Program-made: the position numbers and the translations under genes | The notes under the pieces: generated by a model | Told to the model about the DNA's origin: nothing | Databases searched by the model: none | Seen by the model: only the letters and a program-made list of their open reading frames with translations | Part shown: piece by piece, positions 5,836 through 6,786 of the stretch | How positions within the stretch are numbered: position 1 is the stretch's first letter | Layout of the letters: every line of letters starts with the position of its first letter | Assembly (NCBI GenBank): GCA_913050645.1 | Contig: CAJXAG010000051.1 | Location: forward strand, 1-6,786 | Length of the DNA stretch: 6,786 nucleotides | Source: an uncultured bacterium | GTDB lineage: Bacteria > Patescibacteriota > Minisyncoccia > Phycocordibacterales > UBA918 | Direction: 5' to 3'

Positions 5836-6519
5836 ATGCAACGCATCGCTTTCTTTGATATAGATGGAACGGTATTCCGCTCGAGTTTATTTATTGAGCT
5901 TATTGAGAAACTGATTGCAGACGGTGATTTTCCTACCGAGGCAGTACAGGAGTATGAGGCAGTATATAAACGATGGCTTGATCGCGAGGGGAGCTACGAG
6001 GCGTATATCGAGGCGATGATTGCAACGTTTTTGCATCACATTAAAGGTGTGCACTATGGTACCGTTGCTGACGCAGGTCGAGAGATGATCGAGATACACA
6101 GAAAGCGTGTGTATCGCTATACGCGTGATTTAATTCGCAAACTAAAAGGTGAAGAATACTACGTGGTTGCTATTTCACAGTCACCGAAGACTATTTTGGA
6201 TGAGTTTTGCAAGTCGTACGGGTTTGATAAAGTCTACGGCCGCATGTATGAGATTGGTCCTACTGACCGTTTTACCGGTGTGGTGATCGATGAAGAAATA
6301 ATTAAAGACAAAGCAAACATTGTTGCGCGAGTACTTGAAAAGGAATGGGTGACCAAAGAAGGGTCAATTGCAGTGGGTGACACCGAAGGGGATATTTCCA
6401 TGTTTGATTCGGTTGCGACGCCGATATGTTTCAATCCAAACAAGCTGCTGTACGACCACGCGTTGAAGATGGGGTGGAAAGTGGTCATAGAACGCAAGGA
6501 CGTAATCTACGAACTTTAA
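5836..6519 (+). CDS. HAD superfamily phosphatase, subfamily IB (SerB-like)
   Basis: 227 residues. All four HAD motifs are visible: motif I FFDIDGTVF (6-14) with nucleophile D8 and acid D10; motif II AISQSP (112-117) with S114; the motif III lysine in IIKDKANIV (155-163), K157 or K159; and motif IV GDTEGDISMF (181-190) with D182 and D186. The helical cap between motifs I and II (about residues 16-105) and the DIDGTV-F start fit the HAD-IB group that includes phosphoserine phosphatases and related hydrolases. The substrate cannot be read from sequence; no serine pathway gene is nearby. An upstream in-frame ATG (5782) overlaps the SH3b gene and lengthens the protein before the conserved first strand, so 5836 is preferred; a -10-like box lies 6 nt before it. 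The stop codon lies inside a 17-bp inverted repeat arm, so the last residues (VIYEL) may be affected by an insertion. Confidence 0.9.
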   Translation: MQRIAFFDIDGTVFRSSLFIELIEKLIADGDFPTEAVQEYEAVYKRWLDREGSYEAYIEAMIATFLHHIKGVHYGTVADAGREMIEIHRKRVYRYTRDLIRKLKGEEYYVVAISQSPKTILDEFCKSYGFDKVYGRMYEIGPTDRFTGVVIDEEIIKDKANIVARVLEKEWVTKEGSIAVGDTEGDISMFDSVATPICFNPNKLLYDHALKMGWKVVIERKDVIYEL

Positions 6520-6523
6520 AAAT
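6507..6523 (+). repeat. Left arm of a perfect 17-bp inverted repeat
   Basis: CTACGAACTTTAAAAAT is the exact reverse complement of 6619-6635. It includes the final codons and the TAA stop (6517-6519) of the HAD gene. The pair bounds a 129-bp segment with a 95-bp interior. A perfect 17-bp match at this distance is very unlikely by chance. Confidence 0.85.
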
Positions 6524-6618
6524 AAGCGGTCTATGTTGTTAGGTTTCAGTACGGTAACCTCCACTGTTCCACCAAGTACGTTTCAGACCACATTCCTCAT
6601 CGGCCTTATATGCAACTC

Positions 6619-6635
6619 ATTTTTAAAGTTCGTAG
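6619..6635 (-). repeat. Right arm of the perfect 17-bp inverted repeat
   Basis: ATTTTTAAAGTTCGTAG is the exact reverse complement of 6507-6523. It is followed by T-rich sequence (TGGTTTTGTAAAATTTTG), so the RNA form would be a stem followed by a U-rich tail, although the 95-nt loop is long for a terminator. Confidence 0.85.
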
Positions 6636-6656
6636 TGGTTTTGTAAAATTTTGTTT

Positions 6657-6680
6657 TGTGTGTCTTGTGTCTGACACACA
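6657..6680 (+). repeat. Short GT/AC inverted repeat (hairpin)
   Basis: TGTGTGTC (6657-6664) pairs with GACACACA (6673-6680) around an 8-nt loop. The loop itself allows an alternative fold, TGTGTC (6666-6671 region) with GACACA (6673-6678). It is simple-sequence in character and has no T tail, so I would not call it a terminator. Confidence 0.5.
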
Positions 6681-6699
6681 CTACAGCTCATAAATCAGT

Positions 6700-6786
6700 G
6701 AGTAAATATGGGGACGGTACTAATTAGTTTCCTGGATCGCTTCGACAGTAGTCTCGCGAAGACGGAAAAACCGAAGGTTTTTCCGT
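6700..6786. repeat. REP-like dispersed palindromic repeat region, cut by the window end
   Basis: GGGGACGGTACTAATTAGT (6710-6728) contains the perfect palindrome ACTAATTAGT and resembles the GGGGAC-type ends found beside REP-associated transposase genes. It is followed by CCTGGATCGCTTCG (6731-6744), the typical beginning of a widespread palindromic repeat, with CTTCG (6740-6744) complementary to CGAAG (6757-6761). Resemblance to these repeats is from general knowledge; copy number in this genome is unknown. Confidence 0.4.
6762..6786 (+). terminator. Perfect 11-bp hairpin at the window edge, possible terminator
   Basis: ACGGAAAAACC (6762-6772) and GGTTTTTCCGT (6776-6786) are exact complements around a GAA loop. 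A-tract and T-tract lie inside the stem, so it could act as a terminator in either direction, but what follows is outside the window. It may equally be the outer part of the palindromic repeat that precedes it. Confidence 0.5.

Larger units (their letters stand above)
6507..6635. mobile_element. Possible MITE-like 129-bp segment, or long-loop stem structure
   Basis: The segment is bounded by perfect 17-bp inverted repeats and has no credible gene inside. The interior contains further small structures: GGTCT (6528-6532) with AGACC (6585-6589), GGTT/AACC (6542-6545, 6556-6559), and two copies each of GTTTCAG (6543-6549, 6580-6586) and AGTACG (6548-6553, 6575-6580). No clear target duplication flanks it. 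Alternatives are a large RNA stem at the 3' end of the HAD mRNA, followed by T-rich sequence at 6636-6657, or an untranslated RNA. Confidence 0.35.

Noticed and set aside
6543..6586. GTTTCAG direct repeat, checked as a possible CRISPR-like array
   Set aside because: Only two 7-bp copies, no regular spacers and no cas gene.
6524..6618. Possible tRNA or known structured RNA inside the repeat-bounded segment
   Set aside because: No acceptor stem, T-arm consensus or CCA end could be assembled; only short 4-5 bp pairings are present.
6533..6646. 37-codon + strand frame starting MLLGFSTVTSTV inside the inverted-repeat segment
   Set aside because: Too short, no ribosome site or -10 box at the start, and it runs across the repeat arm; cannot be supported as a gene.

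Overview
The window looks like chromosomal DNA from a Candidate Phyla Radiation bacterium, most likely a Parcubacteria/Paceibacteria lineage. The reasons are cumulative: short, tightly packed genes all on the + strand; a solitary URI-type GIY-YIG gene; several small membrane or secreted proteins with no wider family; an endonuclease III with a degenerate cluster loop; and almost no Shine-Dalgarno sequences. TGA serves as a normal stop (1701-1703) and I saw no TGA read through inside a gene, which argues against the recoded CPR lineages. This is inference from style and family content; no ribosomal RNA or marker gene is present to confirm it.

Layout. 1-50: strong hairpin, probably the terminator of a gene left of the window. 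113-1117: membrane-anchored clan GH-A-like glycoside hydrolase. 1150-1413: GIY-YIG gene bounded by an imperfect 23-bp inverted repeat. 1422-2317: three small envelope proteins, one of them a 56-residue membrane protein (1700-1870) that overlaps its neighbour by ATGA and is easily missed. 2378-4908: a compact run of DUF389 membrane protein, secreted beta-repeat/membrane hybrid and endonuclease III, with overlap or a 4-bp gap at the joins. 4973-5821: SH3b plus a CHAP-like domain that appears catalytically dead. 5836-6519: HAD-IB phosphatase. 6520-6786: no supported gene, but a mosaic of inverted repeats, including a perfect 17-bp pair bounding a 129-bp MITE-like segment that overlaps the stop codon of the HAD gene, and a right end resembling dispersed REP-type palindromes.

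Functional reading. Most products face or sit in the envelope (glycoside hydrolase, four small or large membrane proteins, beta-repeat protein, SH3b/CHAP-like protein). The exceptions are endonuclease III (base excision repair), the HAD phosphatase and the GIY-YIG nuclease. No single pathway links them; this looks like ordinary compact CPR gene order with an envelope bias.

The most notable signals are: -10-like boxes placed 6-9 nt before start codons, suggesting leaderless mRNAs; the inverted repeat around the GIY-YIG gene; the loss of two cluster cysteines in endonuclease III; the apparently dead CHAP-like domain; and the repeat mosaic at the right end.
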